This document shows, piece by piece, positions 36,924-45,869 of a stretch of DNA of 64,000 bases. Under the pieces are notes generated by a model that searched no databases, was not told the DNA's origin, and saw only the letters and a list, made by a program, of their open reading frames with translations. Within the stretch, counting starts at the first letter, position 1, and every line of letters begins with the position of its first letter. Source of the stretch: Vagococcus fluvialis bH819. GTDB taxonomy: Bacteria; Bacillota; Bacilli; Lactobacillales; Vagococcaceae. The DNA lies in assembly GCF_900163795.1 (NCBI RefSeq), contig NZ_FWFD01000007.1, forward strand, positions 207,119 through 271,118, given 5' to 3'. A program made the position numbers and the translations under genes.

Positions 36924-39900
36924 ATGAAAAGACGTAATATATTAACTATATTAGGAGCATTTTTTTTACTATATAGTACTTTGTTTGTCGGAATGAAAGA
37001 TGTTGAAGCTAAATTAATACCATATCCTAACAATGTCCGCTCGATTATAGACTATCCAAATGTTAGATTGGTAAATCCTTCTACAAAAATAGCAGACGGA
37101 GGATATGAAATAACTGAAGAGTATGCAACGCTTATACGTCCAAGTTCTAAGTTAACCTTCACTTCAAAAGGAGCACGAAAAGATGTCACTAATATTAAAT
37201 TAGGAACTTCGGGATCAGTAAATTTTTACGGAACAGATATTGCATCTTCACCTAATTCTCCACATTATATCCAGTTAAATAAAGCTGGAATATATCAGGG
37301 AGACTATATGGATGTAAGAATACATTTTAAAAGAATAGAAAGCCCCAAAAATGAAAAAAATAGACGTATTGAATTTAGTACAACAAATGCTGATCCTTCC
37401 AAAATTAGTGGTGGATTTTTACAAATGGATTTTGGAGGAAGTCCAAATAATGGACAAGCGTATATCGTTGTTGAATTTTTACAATCAGGAACGAATATTC
37501 CCCTTGATTATAAAGGGACTTGGAATTATAAAAGGTTAAATGATTATAAATCTGTATCGATAAATACGGGTAATCAAAAAACTCAAGATGTTTTCGCGTA
37601 TAAATATGAAAGACCAGACTTATATTCTGATAAACGTGATTACTTAAATACTTCTAAACATTATATGTATTATGAGCCAAGAAATCAGTTTGCCGGTAAT
37701 TTGTTGAACCCACTTCCAATATTAAACGAATTTATCTCAGACGGGGAGAAGTTTTATCAATTTTATGGTAGAGGTTATAAAAGTAATGACTTAAGAGAAA
37801 ATCTATCAGTATCTTTTAATGCAGATGATGGAACATTTCCATTTGTTTTTTCATTAATTAATGAAAAAGGAACTGGATGGTTGAAGTACGAATCTGAACC
37901 CATTACAAAAATGCAATTACCAACACCTCAAGTTGTTGGTTTGGAATCAGAAAAAAGAATTTATAATTTCGAAATTAGTCAAGATATGCCTAAACAAATA
38001 TCTGATAATTTTTATCCTTTTGATTATAAATTAGAATTAGAATTTGATACTCAAATTGAACTTGATTCATCCCGTGATTATTCAATAACAAATATGGATG
38101 GGGTAGATGTAAAGGATAAATTTTTTGAGAAACCATATGTTTCAGAAAATGGTAGGGAAATTATCTTTAAATTAAAAAATCCAGGAGCTACATTGAAATC
38201 TAATGACTTTGTGGATAATGCTTATAATATAAATATGAGTGTTAAAATGAAGAGTGACAAGGATATTAACGGAAAATCATATAAAGAATACTTTGAACTC
38301 TATGATTTTTCTAATGAAGAGACTGGTCAAAAAGAAACTAAAGGTTATTATCGATTACCGATGAGAGTTCAGTATGAAACATCTGAATATACAGGGAATC
38401 GAAAAAGTAAAATATCAGAAACAAAAAGTAAAATGATTGCTAAACCTACTGTTGAATCAAGTAAAAAAATTCAAGTAGAAGAAGGGTCATCAACAGCTGA
38501 TTGGAAGGAAAAGTTTAAACCAGAAGATTTGTACAATGGTATAGATCCGATTTTTGATAATGAAAAAATGGTGTTTAGTAGTATAGAGAATAAAACTTTT
38601 ACAACTAAAGGTGAAACAAAGGTTAAGGTAGTCCTCAAAGGCGAAAGATCACAACTTGAACATGTAGATAATACTCAAATGGTTGATGTTGAAGTCTTAG
38701 CTGCAAGAAAAGCTAACATTCATCACGTGGATACAAATGGGAAAGAATTGGCACCAAAGACATCTAAAATAGGTTTTGAAGGGCAAAATTATGATTTTTC
38801 TAATGAATCGAAAGATATACCAAACTATAGATTTGTTAAAATTGATGAATCAAAAGGTGATCAGGCAATAGGCAAGTATCCAAGGGAAGACAAAGATATT
38901 AATATTTACTATATTTATGAATTAAATGAACAGACAGTCACAACAAACTATGTTGATGAAGAAGGTAAACCGATCGAGAAACCGGTAAAAAAAGATTATG
39001 TACCTAATAGTGAGCAAACTCTTTCTTCAGTAACAGTTCCTGGTTACGAAGCATCATCAGTCAAGGTAGATAATGTTGAAAAAACGTTAACTCCTGATGG
39101 AAAAGTTAAAGTTTCTGTGACGAATAAGCCGATGTCAGTAACTTTTGTTTACAAATCAATTCACTATTCTTTAAAGATGAATGTAAGTAAACAAAGTGTG
39201 TCCCAGATGGATGAACTTACTTACACATTAAATGTTAAAAGTGGAATGGTTTATCCAGAAAATAAAGTTCCAGAAGATTATACAAATTTAAGTATCACTA
39301 TTCCAATTGATCCTAACTTGACTATTTCATCAGATGACATCAAAGTTCTTAATAGTAAAGATCAAATAATTGGTGTTGGACAGTATGATCAAGATAGTAA
39401 AGAGTTGAAATTAACGTTAAGTGAATCAGTTAAAAATACTGAGGACATTAAAGTAATTTACAAAGCTTTAGTTAAAGAAACAGCAGCGACTGATACTATC
39501 ATTGAAACTCAAGCATCGATGAAAGCAAGTTATCAAGTAAACGGCCAAACGGTAGAAATTAACAAAAAATCTAATGTTGCTCGTTCAACTATTGCTGGAG
39601 GATTAAGACTAGTTTCAGCTCCAGATACGATTGATTTTGGTAAAATGACATATATGGCTAAAGCAACAAGTATTGATAATCCTTCGATTGATGATCGCCT
39701 AGTTGTTTCTGATACCAGATCAAACTCTGAAGATGGTTGGCAATTAAATGTTGCGCTAGTTGTTCCACTAACTAAAGCAACAGGAGAAGTGTTAGATGGA
39801 GAAGTGATTTATAAAAATGGGAAAGATGAGCATGAATTAACTTCTGCGGAATACCCAATTTATACTAAAAAAGCGACGGACCAAGCTAACGTTGATGTGA

Positions 39901-40025
39901 CGGACTCTTGGGGTACAACAGCTAAAAGTGATGGTATCAAACTTAAATTTAAAGCAACAGATGCACCAAAAACTGGTTCTTATACAGGTAAGATAAGATG
40001 GACACTTATGGCTGGTCAGCCGTAA
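36924..40025 (+). CDS. Large secreted MucBP/WxL-domain surface protein
   Basis: 1033 residues. A signal peptide (~1-29, ending VEA) leads to a lectin-like or beta-rich N-terminal half without recognised family. From ~590 two MucBP-type domains follow (NIHHVDTNGKELAP... and VTTNYVDEEGKPIEKP...), then a beta domain (~740-880) and a C-terminal WxL domain (~890-1033) with both tryptophan motifs, GWQLNV and RWTLMAG. WxL domains bind peptidoglycan non-covalently, so the protein should sit on the cell wall and bind glycans or host or food surfaces. First gene of the WxL locus; the small LPxTG gene starts 21 bp later. Confidence 0.88.
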   Translation: MKRRNILTILGAFFLLYSTLFVGMKDVEAKLIPYPNNVRSIIDYPNVRLVNPSTKIADGGYEITEEYATLIRPSSKLTFTSKGARKDVTNIKLGTSGSVNFYGTDIASSPNSPHYIQLNKAGIYQGDYMDVRIHFKRIESPKNEKNRRIEFSTTNADPSKISGGFLQMDFGGSPNNGQAYIVVEFLQSGTNIPLDYKGTWNYKRLNDYKSVSINTGNQKTQDVFAYKYERPDLYSDKRDYLNTSKHYMYYEPRNQFAGNLLNPLPILNEFISDGEKFYQFYGRGYKSNDLRENLSVSFNADDGTFPFVFSLINEKGTGWLKYESEPITKMQLPTPQVVGLESEKRIYNFEISQDMPKQISDNFYPFDYKLELEFDTQIELDSSRDYSITNMDGVDVKDKFFEKPYVSENGREIIFKLKNPGATLKSNDFVDNAYNINMSVKMKSDKDINGKSYKEYFELYDFSNEETGQKETKGYYRLPMRVQYETSEYTGNRKSKISETKSKMIAKPTVESSKKIQVEEGSSTADWKEKFKPEDLYNGIDPIFDNEKMVFSSIENKTFTTKGETKVKVVLKGERSQLEHVDNTQMVDVEVLAARKANIHHVDTNGKELAPKTSKIGFEGQNYDFSNESKDIPNYRFVKIDESKGDQAIGKYPREDKDINIYYIYELNEQTVTTNYVDEEGKPIEKPVKKDYVPNSEQTLSSVTVPGYEASSVKVDNVEKTLTPDGKVKVSVTNKPMSVTFVYKSIHYSLKMNVSKQSVSQMDELTYTLNVKSGMVYPENKVPEDYTNLSITIPIDPNLTISSDDIKVLNSKDQIIGVGQYDQDSKELKLTLSESVKNTEDIKVIYKALVKETAATDTIIETQASMKASYQVNGQTVEINKKSNVARSTIAGGLRLVSAPDTIDFGKMTYMAKATSIDNPSIDDRLVVSDTRSNSEDGWQLNVALVVPLTKATGEVLDGEVIYKNGKDEHELTSAEYPIYTKKATDQANVDVTDSWGTTAKSDGIKLKFKATDAPKTGSYTGKIRWTLMAGQP

Positions 40026-40046
40026 AGATACTAGGAGGGTTAATCA

Positions 40047-40388
40047 GTGAAAAATAAAAAAAAATATTTCCTACTGAGTGTACTAGTTCTTTCTTGTCTT
40101 GTCCTATTCTTAGGAGGACAAACTTTTGCAACAGATGCAGAAGGAGGTCAAGTATCGGTTCCAGGAAAAATAACTTTTGAATCTGAAGAAGAAGACAAAG
40201 TCGAAGAAAAAACAAAAGAAGAAATAAAAAAAGATAATAAACTAACAGCAGATACTACAGGCAAAAAGTTTTATAGTGCATTACCAAAAACAGGTGAAGC
40301 TTCATCAATGAGTGCACTAATTGGACTAAGTATGATTGTTCTTACAGTAGGAATTTACTACAAAAAGAGAGTTGGTGATCAGAAATGA
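40047..40388 (+). CDS. Small LPxTG-anchored protein of the WxL locus
   Basis: 113 residues. Signal peptide (~1-29, cleavage near TFA), a short acidic/lysine-rich linker, the sortase signal LPKTGE at about residue 80, a hydrophobic segment and a basic tail (YKKRVGDQK). Such short wall-anchored proteins are a regular part of enterococcal WxL operons. GTG start with AGGAGG. Its stop overlaps the next start by four bases (ATGA). Confidence 0.88.
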   Translation: MKNKKKYFLLSVLVLSCLVLFLGGQTFATDAEGGQVSVPGKITFESEEEDKVEEKTKEEIKKDNKLTADTTGKKFYSALPKTGEASSMSALIGLSMIVLTVGIYYKKRVGDQK

Positions 40389-41164
40389 AAAAGTTAAGTA
40401 TTTATTTTCTGATGACTAGCGCAACCTTACTTCTTGCTACCACAACTTTTCAGGAGAGTTTTGCGGAAGGAAATGCAAAAGAACTTCAGCAAAAAGGTTC
40501 GGTCACAGTTAAGGATTCAGGCAAGACTGAGATTGTTGATCCAGAAGATCCAGAGGTGATTGTTGATCCTGGTACTGGACCATCAACTAGTGGTTCTTTA
40601 AGAATTGATTATGTCTCTCCTCTTGATTTTGGTAAGGTAAAATTAACCAAATCTAATCGTAACTATCATGCTTTAGCGAGTAAAATTGGTAAAACTGATA
40701 ATTATAGAGGAAGTTTTATTCAAATCAGTGATTTTAGGGAAAAAAGTTCTGGTTGGTCTTTACAGGTTAAACAAGATCAGCAATTTAAAACAAATGATTA
40801 TGATGAATTGAAAGGTGCAGTCTTATCCTTAGATAAGGGATGGGCTAATTCATCAAGTACCAAAGACGCCCCGACAGTTACTAGAGATACTTTAGAAATA
40901 AACAACATTGGTGAAGTTTATGATGTAGCTAGAGCAACAAAAGGTGGTGGTGGCGGTGTTTGGTCAATTAACTTTGGCGCGTCAAAGGACAATGACGATA
41001 ATCAACCTTCAACAATTACTGAAAGTAAAAAATCTGACAGTAAAGAAAAAGTAGAATCTGTTATAAAAAATAGTGCAGTTTCATTAAGCATACCAGATTC
41101 AACAAAAGTATTACCTAAAGAGTATCAAACTAAAATCACTTGGATTTTAGCTGAAACTCCGTAA
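40385..41164 (+). CDS. WxL-domain surface protein
   Basis: 259 residues: signal peptide (~1-27), an acidic linker with PEDPEVIVDP repeats, then the WxL domain with GWSLQV (first motif) and ITWILA (second motif). It should bind peptidoglycan directly. Translationally coupled to the LPxTG gene (ATGA). Moderate codon bias compared with the next WxL gene. Confidence 0.9.
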   Translation: MKKLSIYFLMTSATLLLATTTFQESFAEGNAKELQQKGSVTVKDSGKTEIVDPEDPEVIVDPGTGPSTSGSLRIDYVSPLDFGKVKLTKSNRNYHALASKIGKTDNYRGSFIQISDFREKSSGWSLQVKQDQQFKTNDYDELKGAVLSLDKGWANSSSTKDAPTVTRDTLEINNIGEVYDVARATKGGGGGVWSINFGASKDNDDNQPSTITESKKSDSKEKVESVIKNSAVSLSIPDSTKVLPKEYQTKITWILAETP

Positions 41165-41237
41165 AATAGTTTTCAAATTTCCAATCCCTTAGGAAATTTA
41201 AAAAATAAAATCAGATAAAAAATAGGAGGAAACAATA

Positions 41238-42071
41238 ATGAAATTTACAACAAAAGGTGCATCAGTTTTATTAGCAATTTTAGTATCATCAACAATCGGT
41301 GGAGCAGTAGTATCAGCAGCTGATCCAGTAACACCAGAAGAAATGGCGAAAGCTAGAGAATTAACTTCAAAAGGTACAGTAACAATTAAAGATGCTGAAG
41401 ATACTGGTGGACCAGATACAGACGGTAAAGTACCTGACCCTGAAAAACCAGGAAAAGTTGATCCAGTAGATCCAAGTATCGTTGATCCTAATGATAACAA
41501 AGGTCCAATCAAAGTTGAAAGCATCTCACAATTACAATTTGGTGAAATCCAAGGGGCAGCTAAAGAAATCAAACGTATGGCAGCACCTTTAAGCGTAAAA
41601 GATGCAGCTGGCGCTGAAACTACACGTGGTAACATCGTAATATTTGCAGATGTTCGTTCAGATGTTTATGGTTATGACTTACAAGCAAAAATGTCAGAAC
41701 AATTCACATCAGGTGACAACGTATTAGCAGGTTCTACAATTGGTTTCAAAAACATCATCATGACTCCTGAAAGTGGTAATGAAAATACAGCTGGTTCAAT
41801 TGTTAAACCAACATTTGATTTAGGTGAAGGAACAGACGCACAAACAATCGTTCGTGCTGATAAAGATACTAAACAAGGTAAAGGTCGTTATGTTTTAGAA
41901 TTCGGTCAAAAAACAGATGCTGCTGAAGCAAAAGGCGTTGTAGGAACTCCAGTTGCTGATACAGATGATAAATCAGTTGAATTAACTATTCCTAACAAAA
42001 CAGCTTCAAACATGGCTAAAGGTAATTACGAAGCAAAAATTACTTGGTCATTAGTAGACGGACCTAAATAA
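41238..42071 (+). CDS. Major WxL-like surface protein with a YxL first motif
   Basis: 277 residues: signal peptide (cleavage after VVSAA), an Asp/Pro-rich linker (PDPEKPGKVDP), then the WxL domain. The second motif is regular (ITWSLV), but the first has tyrosine for tryptophan (YGYDLQA). Codon use is strikingly optimised compared with the genes around it, so it is probably the most abundant product of the locus. AGGAGG ribosome site. A strong terminator follows, giving a separate highly expressed end to the first transcript. Confidence 0.9.
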   Translation: MKFTTKGASVLLAILVSSTIGGAVVSAADPVTPEEMAKARELTSKGTVTIKDAEDTGGPDTDGKVPDPEKPGKVDPVDPSIVDPNDNKGPIKVESISQLQFGEIQGAAKEIKRMAAPLSVKDAAGAETTRGNIVIFADVRSDVYGYDLQAKMSEQFTSGDNVLAGSTIGFKNIIMTPESGNENTAGSIVKPTFDLGEGTDAQTIVRADKDTKQGKGRYVLEFGQKTDAAEAKGVVGTPVADTDDKSVELTIPNKTASNMAKGNYEAKITWSLVDGPK

Positions 42072-42092
42072 ACGGTTCACTTAGAAATAAAT

Positions 42093-42128
42093 AAAAAACC
42101 AGGAAGGTAAATCTTTCCTGGTTTTTTA
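42093..42128 (+). terminator. Intrinsic terminator inside the WxL locus
   Basis: AAAAAACCAGGAA pairs with TTCCTGGTTTTTT, seven-base loop. Ends the first WxL transcript. Confidence 0.9.
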
Positions 42129-42209
42129 ACTACCTACAGATTTTTATATTTTTAAAGCATAGTATTTGAACGGTTTTTTGTGAAATAAGTTAATAAATAT
42201 CTTTATTTA

Positions 42210-42218
42210 TGATATAAT
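42210..42218 (+). promoter_or_regulatory. Extended -10 promoter for the DUF916-signal peptidase genes
   Basis: TGATATAAT lies 29 bases before the DUF916 gene. There is no clear -35, which fits an extended -10 promoter. Confidence 0.55.
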
Positions 42219-42246
42219 ATAAGAAAATGTGTAAAGAGGTTAAGCT

Positions 42247-43332
42247 ATGACAAAGAATAAAAAATATTTAAAATTTATTATTATTTCGGGTCTTTTTTTA
42301 TTACTAAATATTATGGGAAGTTTAACAGTTACAGCTGATGAAAAGGCTGGCCCTGGCTCATTTAGTTATAAAGTGATTTTCCCTGAAAATCAGATGGAAA
42401 AAGATGTTGGTTATTATCATTTAAAGATGGAACCAGGAAAAGAACAAACGGTTCAAATTCAATTTTCAAATCCATCAAATAAAAAAACAGCTATTGGCGT
42501 TTCAGTTAATAGTGCTGTAACTAATTCTAATGGTGTAATAGAATATGGAGATAGCAAAATAAAGAAGGATAAATCGTTAAAATTTAATTTAAAAGATATT
42601 GTAAGTGCACCTAAAAAAATTGAATTAAATCCAGGTGAAACTAAGAAGTTAGATGTAAAGATTAAAATGCCTGAAACAAGTTTTGATGGGGTTATTGCTG
42701 GTGGTATTCAGCTGATTCAAGAAGGACAAGATAACGTAGAAAATAAAGGCGGATCGATGGTTCTAAACGAGTATGCTTACGTTACAGCGATGCTGCTTCA
42801 AGAAACAGATAAAAAAATAACACCTAAACTATCTTTAAACTCTGTAAAAGCAGGGCAAGCTAACTTTAAGAATATGGTATATATTAACTATTCAAATACA
42901 GAGCCAACATTTGTTGATAATATGACAACTGAAGTTCAGATAAACAAAAAAGGCGATAATGCGGTTGCATATGAAAGAAAGCAATCAAAAATGAGAATGG
43001 CACCAAATACATTCATTTCTTTTCCAGTAGCAATGAACGGGGAACAAATGACGCCAGGTGATTATACTGCTAAAATATTAGTGACAGCCGATGGTGGCAT
43101 CCGTGAAGAGTGGACTAAAGATTTCAAAATAACAAAAGAAGAAGCGGATAAATTTAACGAAAGAGATGTTGGTTTAACACAGGATAAGGGAATTAATTGG
43201 AAACTAATTGCCATGATTGTTGTTGGATTCTTTGTAGTTGTATTAATTATTGTGTTAATCATGATGCAAATCAGAAAAAATAAAAGCAAGAAAAAATCTG
43301 GAAAGAAAAAAAAGAGCGGAAATAGAAGCTAG
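42247..43332 (+). CDS. WxL-interacting protein (DUF916 and DUF3324)
   Basis: 361 residues: signal peptide (~1-29), DUF916 (~30-160) and DUF3324 (~165-300) beta domains, one membrane helix (~315-340) and a highly basic cytoplasmic tail (RKNKSKKKSGKKKK). In enterococci this protein binds WxL proteins and links them to the membrane and peptidoglycan. Second transcript of the locus, before the two-TM protein. Confidence 0.92.
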   Translation: MTKNKKYLKFIIISGLFLLLNIMGSLTVTADEKAGPGSFSYKVIFPENQMEKDVGYYHLKMEPGKEQTVQIQFSNPSNKKTAIGVSVNSAVTNSNGVIEYGDSKIKKDKSLKFNLKDIVSAPKKIELNPGETKKLDVKIKMPETSFDGVIAGGIQLIQEGQDNVENKGGSMVLNEYAYVTAMLLQETDKKITPKLSLNSVKAGQANFKNMVYINYSNTEPTFVDNMTTEVQINKKGDNAVAYERKQSKMRMAPNTFISFPVAMNGEQMTPGDYTAKILVTADGGIREEWTKDFKITKEEADKFNERDVGLTQDKGINWKLIAMIVVGFFVVVLIIVLIMMQIRKNKSKKKSGKKKKSGNRS

Positions 43333-43347
43333 TTTTGGAGGGTAATT

Positions 43348-44016
43348 ATGAATAATTTACAAATGATTTTTTTAGGATCTTTCATAACTGGCTTGGTATT
43401 ATTATTAACTGCTATCACACTTTTGGTATTATTTATTGTTAGAAGAACACAAATAAAAAAAATTAAAAAATTAAAAACAAAAAGTAAATCAAAACGTCGA
43501 GAGCAAAAAAAAGAAATAAAACGATTAACTAAAAGTAGCAAAAAATCATTAGTATCTTTTGTTGTCTTTTTATTTCTAAGTATCTGTTTCTGGGGAGTTT
43601 CTGGGTATGTTTCATACTACCAATCAATTAATTTAAGCGAAAAGGACCAAGCTTTGGTTGTAAAAGCTTATTATTTATTAACAGACTTAGATAAGCAATT
43701 GGAAAGTATTAGCAAAGGCGATGTGGATCAAAAAAAAGCTTCTCAAAATATTCAAAATCTGGGAGGATCAATGGCAAGCTATAGCGGAATAGTTGCTAGT
43801 GATTTGAATAAAGAAGATGGTCAAATTAAAATTAATCGCTATTATAATATTGTTAAAGAAATTGGCATCAATGCTAGTGGTCAATCTCAAGATTTTTTTG
43901 AAAATAAAGAGTTAGTAACTGAGTTTCGAAATGATATAAAAAAAGCTCAAGGTTATGAAAAAGAGGTATTTAAATTCTATAAAGTAGACAATAATGCCTT
44001 AAAGAAAAAAGAATAA
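43348..44016 (+). CDS. Two-helix membrane protein of the WxL locus, unknown function
   Basis: 222 residues. Two membrane segments (~5-30 and ~68-90) flank a very basic cytoplasmic loop (~31-66: RRTQIKKIKKLKTKSKSKRR). The outer C-terminal ~125 residues are helical and charged. No known domain. Similar genes occur in WxL operons, so it may tether or assemble WxL complexes. It lies 15 bp after the DUF916 gene and 18 bp before the signal peptidase. Confidence 0.75.
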   Translation: MNNLQMIFLGSFITGLVLLLTAITLLVLFIVRRTQIKKIKKLKTKSKSKRREQKKEIKRLTKSSKKSLVSFVVFLFLSICFWGVSGYVSYYQSINLSEKDQALVVKAYYLLTDLDKQLESISKGDVDQKKASQNIQNLGGSMASYSGIVASDLNKEDGQIKINRYYNIVKEIGINASGQSQDFFENKELVTEFRNDIKKAQGYEKEVFKFYKVDNNALKKKE

Positions 44017-44034
44017 TTTTTTAGGATGATATTT

Positions 44035-44691
44035 TTGAAAAAAAAATCAAGTAAGAAAATAAAAAAACATTCTAATAGTAAACATAATAAAAAAAAGCAT
44101 AGAAAAGGAAAAAAAAGCACAAAAAGAAAAGTTCAGTTAAAAAGAAAAAAATATCGAAAAATTAATCCTTTAGTTTTCGATATTTTGATAGGTATTTTTA
44201 CGACTTTAATTTTATTTTTTATAGTAGGAAGCTTCTTTTTTTCAATAGATAAAGTACGTGATAATTCAATGTATCCATTAATGAGAAATGGCGATAAAGC
44301 CTTTATTTCCAAAAATACTAAATCAATTAATCGTTTTGATATCGTTGCTTTTGAATCTGGTAATCATATAGAGTATAGACGTGTTATCGGTTTGCCAGGA
44401 GAAATGGTAAAATATGCAGATGATTATTTAACGATTGATGATCAAAAAATTGATGAAAAATTTATAATGGATCAAATAAATGAGTACGGGAAAAAAGGAG
44501 AGATTTATACTCAATCTCATCAAGGAGAAAATGGTTTTCAAACGAAAAAGATTCCTAAAGATTTTTATCTAGTCTTAGGAGATAATCGTCCTTATGCTAC
44601 GGATAGTCGTCAATACGGGCTAATAGCAGCTGATAGAATGAAAGGTAAGGTAAACTACCTATTGTTCCCTATACGTATATTAAAAGAATAA
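44035..44691 (+). CDS. Signal peptidase I of the WxL locus with Arg at the catalytic Lys position
   Basis: 218 residues. A ~40-residue lysine-rich N-terminus is followed by one membrane helix (~47-70) and a type I signal peptidase domain. Boxes: catalytic Ser in DNSMYPLM, box C FDIVAF, box D EYRRVIGLPGE and box E GDNRPYATDSRQYG. Catalytic Lys is normally the residue before Arg in box D (KRxxGLPG); here both are Arg (AGA CGT, ~44383-44388). It may therefore be slow, altered or inactive. An ATG at 44026 sits on the AGGATGAT ribosome site, so TTG 44035 is the better start. Last gene of the WxL locus. Confidence 0.85.
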   Translation: MKKKSSKKIKKHSNSKHNKKKHRKGKKSTKRKVQLKRKKYRKINPLVFDILIGIFTTLILFFIVGSFFFSIDKVRDNSMYPLMRNGDKAFISKNTKSINRFDIVAFESGNHIEYRRVIGLPGEMVKYADDYLTIDDQKIDEKFIMDQINEYGKKGEIYTQSHQGENGFQTKKIPKDFYLVLGDNRPYATDSRQYGLIAADRMKGKVNYLLFPIRILKE

Positions 44692-44703
44692 CAGTAAGTG
44701 ATT

Positions 44704-44737
44704 GCATCAAGTTGATATTAAGCTTGATGCTTTTTTG
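44704..44737 (+). terminator. Intrinsic terminator of the WxL locus
   Basis: GCATCAAG / CTTGATGC stem, 11-base loop, six T. Confidence 0.85.
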
Positions 44738-44754
44738 ACTCTTAAAAAAGTCTA

Positions 44755-44830
44755 TTGACATTATTTTAAAATTTGGTAATATATCATTAACGGATATATC
44801 ACTTGCTGATATATCTGTCTGTGATATAAA
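44755..44830 (+). promoter_or_regulatory. PadR operon promoter with iterated operator
   Basis: TTGACA (44755-44760), 16-bp spacer, TAATAT (44777-44782). From the -10 onward TATATC-type words are repeated (ATATATCA, GATATATCA, TGATATATC, TGATATAAA), partly as inverted pairs about 15 bp apart, down to the ribosome site. This is a likely autorepression operator for the PadR gene. Confidence 0.7.
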
Positions 44831-44849
44831 ATAAGTAAGGGGGGATATC

Positions 44850-45158
44850 ATGGATGAGCCATTAACAGACTCAAACTATTTAATCTTACTTGCGTTATTA
44901 GAGCCTAAACATGGTTATGCCATTATGAAAGAAATATCTGAAATCACACAAGAAAGAGTGACTATTGGACCTGCTAGTATGTATACTATTTTAAAAAAAC
45001 TAGTGAAGAGTGAGTACATTACATTAGAGCAAGATGATGATCGTAAGAAGATTTATTTAATTACTGAATTAGGGATAAGCAAGTTAGAAAGTGAAGTTGA
45101 AAGAAGGAAGTTGTTTTATCAAGCAGGAGAAAGATTACTTTTGGAAAATAAGAGGTGA
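44850..45158 (+). CDS. PadR family transcriptional regulator
   Basis: 102 residues. PadR-type winged helix-turn-helix (LLEPKHGYAIMKEI, GPASMYTILKKL, YLITELG) with a short C-terminal dimerisation helix. It probably represses its own operon, which also encodes DUF2812 and an ABC exporter, and releases it on contact with a drug or peptide. ATG with GGGGGG ahead. Confidence 0.93.
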   Translation: MDEPLTDSNYLILLALLEPKHGYAIMKEISEITQERVTIGPASMYTILKKLVKSEYITLEQDDDRKKIYLITELGISKLESEVERRKLFYQAGERLLLENKR

Positions 45159-45163
45159 AAGGT

Positions 45164-45850
45164 ATGGTTATAGGGGATAAAAAATATATCTATTCTAAAG
45201 GATTAGCCTTTTATGCTGAGTTAGAAAGTCAACGCTTAGAAAAAGAATTAGCTAATGGTTGGTTGATTGAGAGTATTAATTTTCTAGGATGGTATAAATT
45301 AAAAAAGATTAAAAAAGAAGAAGCACATATGGTGATTGATTTTTTTCCAGATAAAAAAGCTGAATTGGTCGATTATTTAGAATTCTATCAAGCGTCAGGT
45401 TGGAATAAAGTAGCGAGTTATCGAAATCGATATTTTGTTTTTAAGGCTCCAATTAATACCGAGAGTGTCTATACAGATGAAGAGAGTTATACGACACGGA
45501 TAAAAAAAGAAAGTATCTGGTTTATGTTAAATTCACTGATTGTTTCTGTTTTTGGTATTATCTGGTTATTTTTATTAAATAGTCAAAAATTTGGAATAGG
45601 GTTTAGTGAAGAAAATTTTTGGTATGGATTTTTACAAGGAATTGGAGTGGCACTGCTATCTTTTCCTCTTCTTATATTGATACTAATAATTTATTATAAA
45701 GTGGTTTATCTAAGAAGGAGTAGTTATTTTAAAAAGCCAGAAAATTATGCAAAAAAACAACGGTTTATCAGAGATATTTTTGTCACTATGTTAATAGGGG
45801 CGATAGTTGGTGGCCTTTTAGGCTTCTTGTTTGGAATAAATAGTATTTAG
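45164..45850 (+). CDS. DUF2812 membrane protein
   Basis: 228 residues: a soluble N-terminal DUF2812 domain (~1-105) with aromatic motifs (WLIESINFLGWYKLKK), then three membrane helices (~118-140, ~150-185, ~205-225). It is regularly encoded beside PadR regulators and may act as a co-sensor. GTG 45155 overlaps padR by four bases; ATG 45164 with AGAGGTGA is equally possible and preferred. Confidence 0.85.
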   Translation: MVIGDKKYIYSKGLAFYAELESQRLEKELANGWLIESINFLGWYKLKKIKKEEAHMVIDFFPDKKAELVDYLEFYQASGWNKVASYRNRYFVFKAPINTESVYTDEESYTTRIKKESIWFMLNSLIVSVFGIIWLFLLNSQKFGIGFSEENFWYGFLQGIGVALLSFPLLILILIIYYKVVYLRRSSYFKKPENYAKKQRFIRDIFVTMLIGAIVGGLLGFLFGINSI

Positions 45851-45869
45851 ATTTTTAAGGAGGAATAGT

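Noticed and set aside
41198..41635. 145-codon open frame antisense to the major WxL gene
   Set aside because: It is the mirror of a codon-biased gene, has low-complexity Ser/Pro composition and no ribosome site. The sense gene has a signal peptide and WxL domain.
44026..44034. ATG start of the WxL-locus signal peptidase
   Set aside because: The ATG lies within the AGGATGAT ribosome site; TTG 44035 has better spacing. Not decisive without N-terminal data.
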